DNA from: Harmothoe impar
Taxonomy: Eukaryota; Annelida; Polychaeta; Phyllodocida; Polynoidae
Assembly (NCBI GenBank): GCA_947462335.1
Contig: OX381710.1
Span: forward strand, 26,567,772-26,631,771
Direction: 5' to 3'
DNA: 64,000 nt
Below, piece after piece: positions 63,986-64,000 of the stretch (positions are counted from its first letter, which is position 1; each line of letters starts with the position of its first letter). The position numbers were made by a program, and so were the translations under genes. The notes under the pieces were generated by a model. That model ran no database searches and was not told the DNA's origin. It was given only the letters and a program-made list of their open reading frames with translations.

Positions 63986-64000
63986 AAAAATAAGATATCA

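Larger units (their letters stand above)
55065..64000. mobile_element. Element 2: Polinton/adintovirus-like element with DNA polymerase B, PC4-like and death-domain genes (right end beyond the window)
   Basis: It begins AGTAGTATAGTATGTATCGG at 55065, the same terminus as element 1. By alignment with element 1 the window stops about 476 bp before the other end, predicting an end near 64476 and a length of about 9.4 kb; the flank before the left end is TATAGA. Three genes fill it: polymerase (-), PC4-like protein (-), tandem death-domain protein (+), the last two divergent from a shared 1-kb control region. No integrase, ATPase, protease or capsid ORF is seen. It is visibly more GC-rich than the flanking DNA. 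Polinton/adintovirus affinity rests on polymerase type, AG termini and element 1's 6-bp duplication. Confidence 0.85.

Noticed and set aside
1..64000. tRNA, rRNA or CRISPR array
   Set aside because: No cloverleaf with A and B boxes, no rRNA-like segment and no regularly spaced identical repeats with unique spacers were seen.
55065..64000. RAG-like or ProtoRAG transposon
   Set aside because: No RAG1/RAG2-like ORF, and element 1's target duplication is 6 bp rather than 5 bp.

Overview
The window is animal genomic DNA. Coding regions are split into many exons with GT/AG borders, long AT-rich introns separate them, and several classes of transposon lie nested in one another. Host genes here encode a METTL27-type methyltransferase and a large membrane protein with four SH3 domains. 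The abundance of poly-C/poly-G MITEs and the death-domain genes carried by two mobile elements would suit a lancelet (Branchiostoma) or another invertebrate deuterostome. That placement is an inference, not a demonstration. Layout: 1-3.7 kb holds a MITE and a five-exon METTL27-like gene (+ strand). 3.9-5.9 kb is a 5'-truncated CR1/jockey-type retrotransposon. 6.1-12.7 kb is a field of cut-and-paste transposons, including a foldback element nested in a CACTG-ended element, a 2.4 kb element flanked by TAA duplications and a CCCAGTG-ended MITE. A second non-LTR retrotransposon (- strand, about 11.7-22.7 kb) has been split by that MITE and by an 8.65 kb element at 13454-22101. From 27.1 to 47.1 kb, on the - strand, lies one intron-rich gene for a probable type I membrane adaptor: proline-rich ectodomain, one transmembrane helix, four SH3 domains, Grb2-type YxN and Cas-type YDxP tyrosine motifs and a long proline-rich exon. 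From 47.1 to 55.06 kb no gene could be supported. The most striking content is a pair of related virus-like elements. Element 1 (13454-22101) is complete but degraded. Its ends read AGTAGTAT, it is flanked by a 6-bp duplication ACCGTT, and removing it rejoins the interrupted retrotransposon reading frame exactly. Element 2 (55065 to beyond 64000) is the better-preserved relative, in opposite orientation. It has three genes: a protein-primed-type family B DNA polymerase (- strand, one frameshift), a low-complexity protein ending in a probable tandem PC4-like ssDNA-binding module (- strand), and, divergently transcribed, a 246-residue protein made of two death domains (+ strand). The termini and 6-bp duplication match Polinton/Maverick/adintovirus-type elements, but no integrase, packaging ATPase, protease or capsid gene is visible, so this is a compact replication-plus-death-domain form. 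In element 1 the PC4-like tail has been replaced by a different tandem death domain, the separate death-domain gene is deleted, and the polymerase palm (motifs A, B, C) is replaced by an unknown gene. The terminal repeats are dense arrays of CACGTG, CCGGAAGT, TGACGTCA and CCAAT motifs, and one end also carries a perfect 42-bp palindrome and long G-runs. A plausible working model, which is inference, is a self-replicating element that uses host-type promoter motifs at its ends and a death-domain decoy or adaptor to influence host cell-death or innate signalling.
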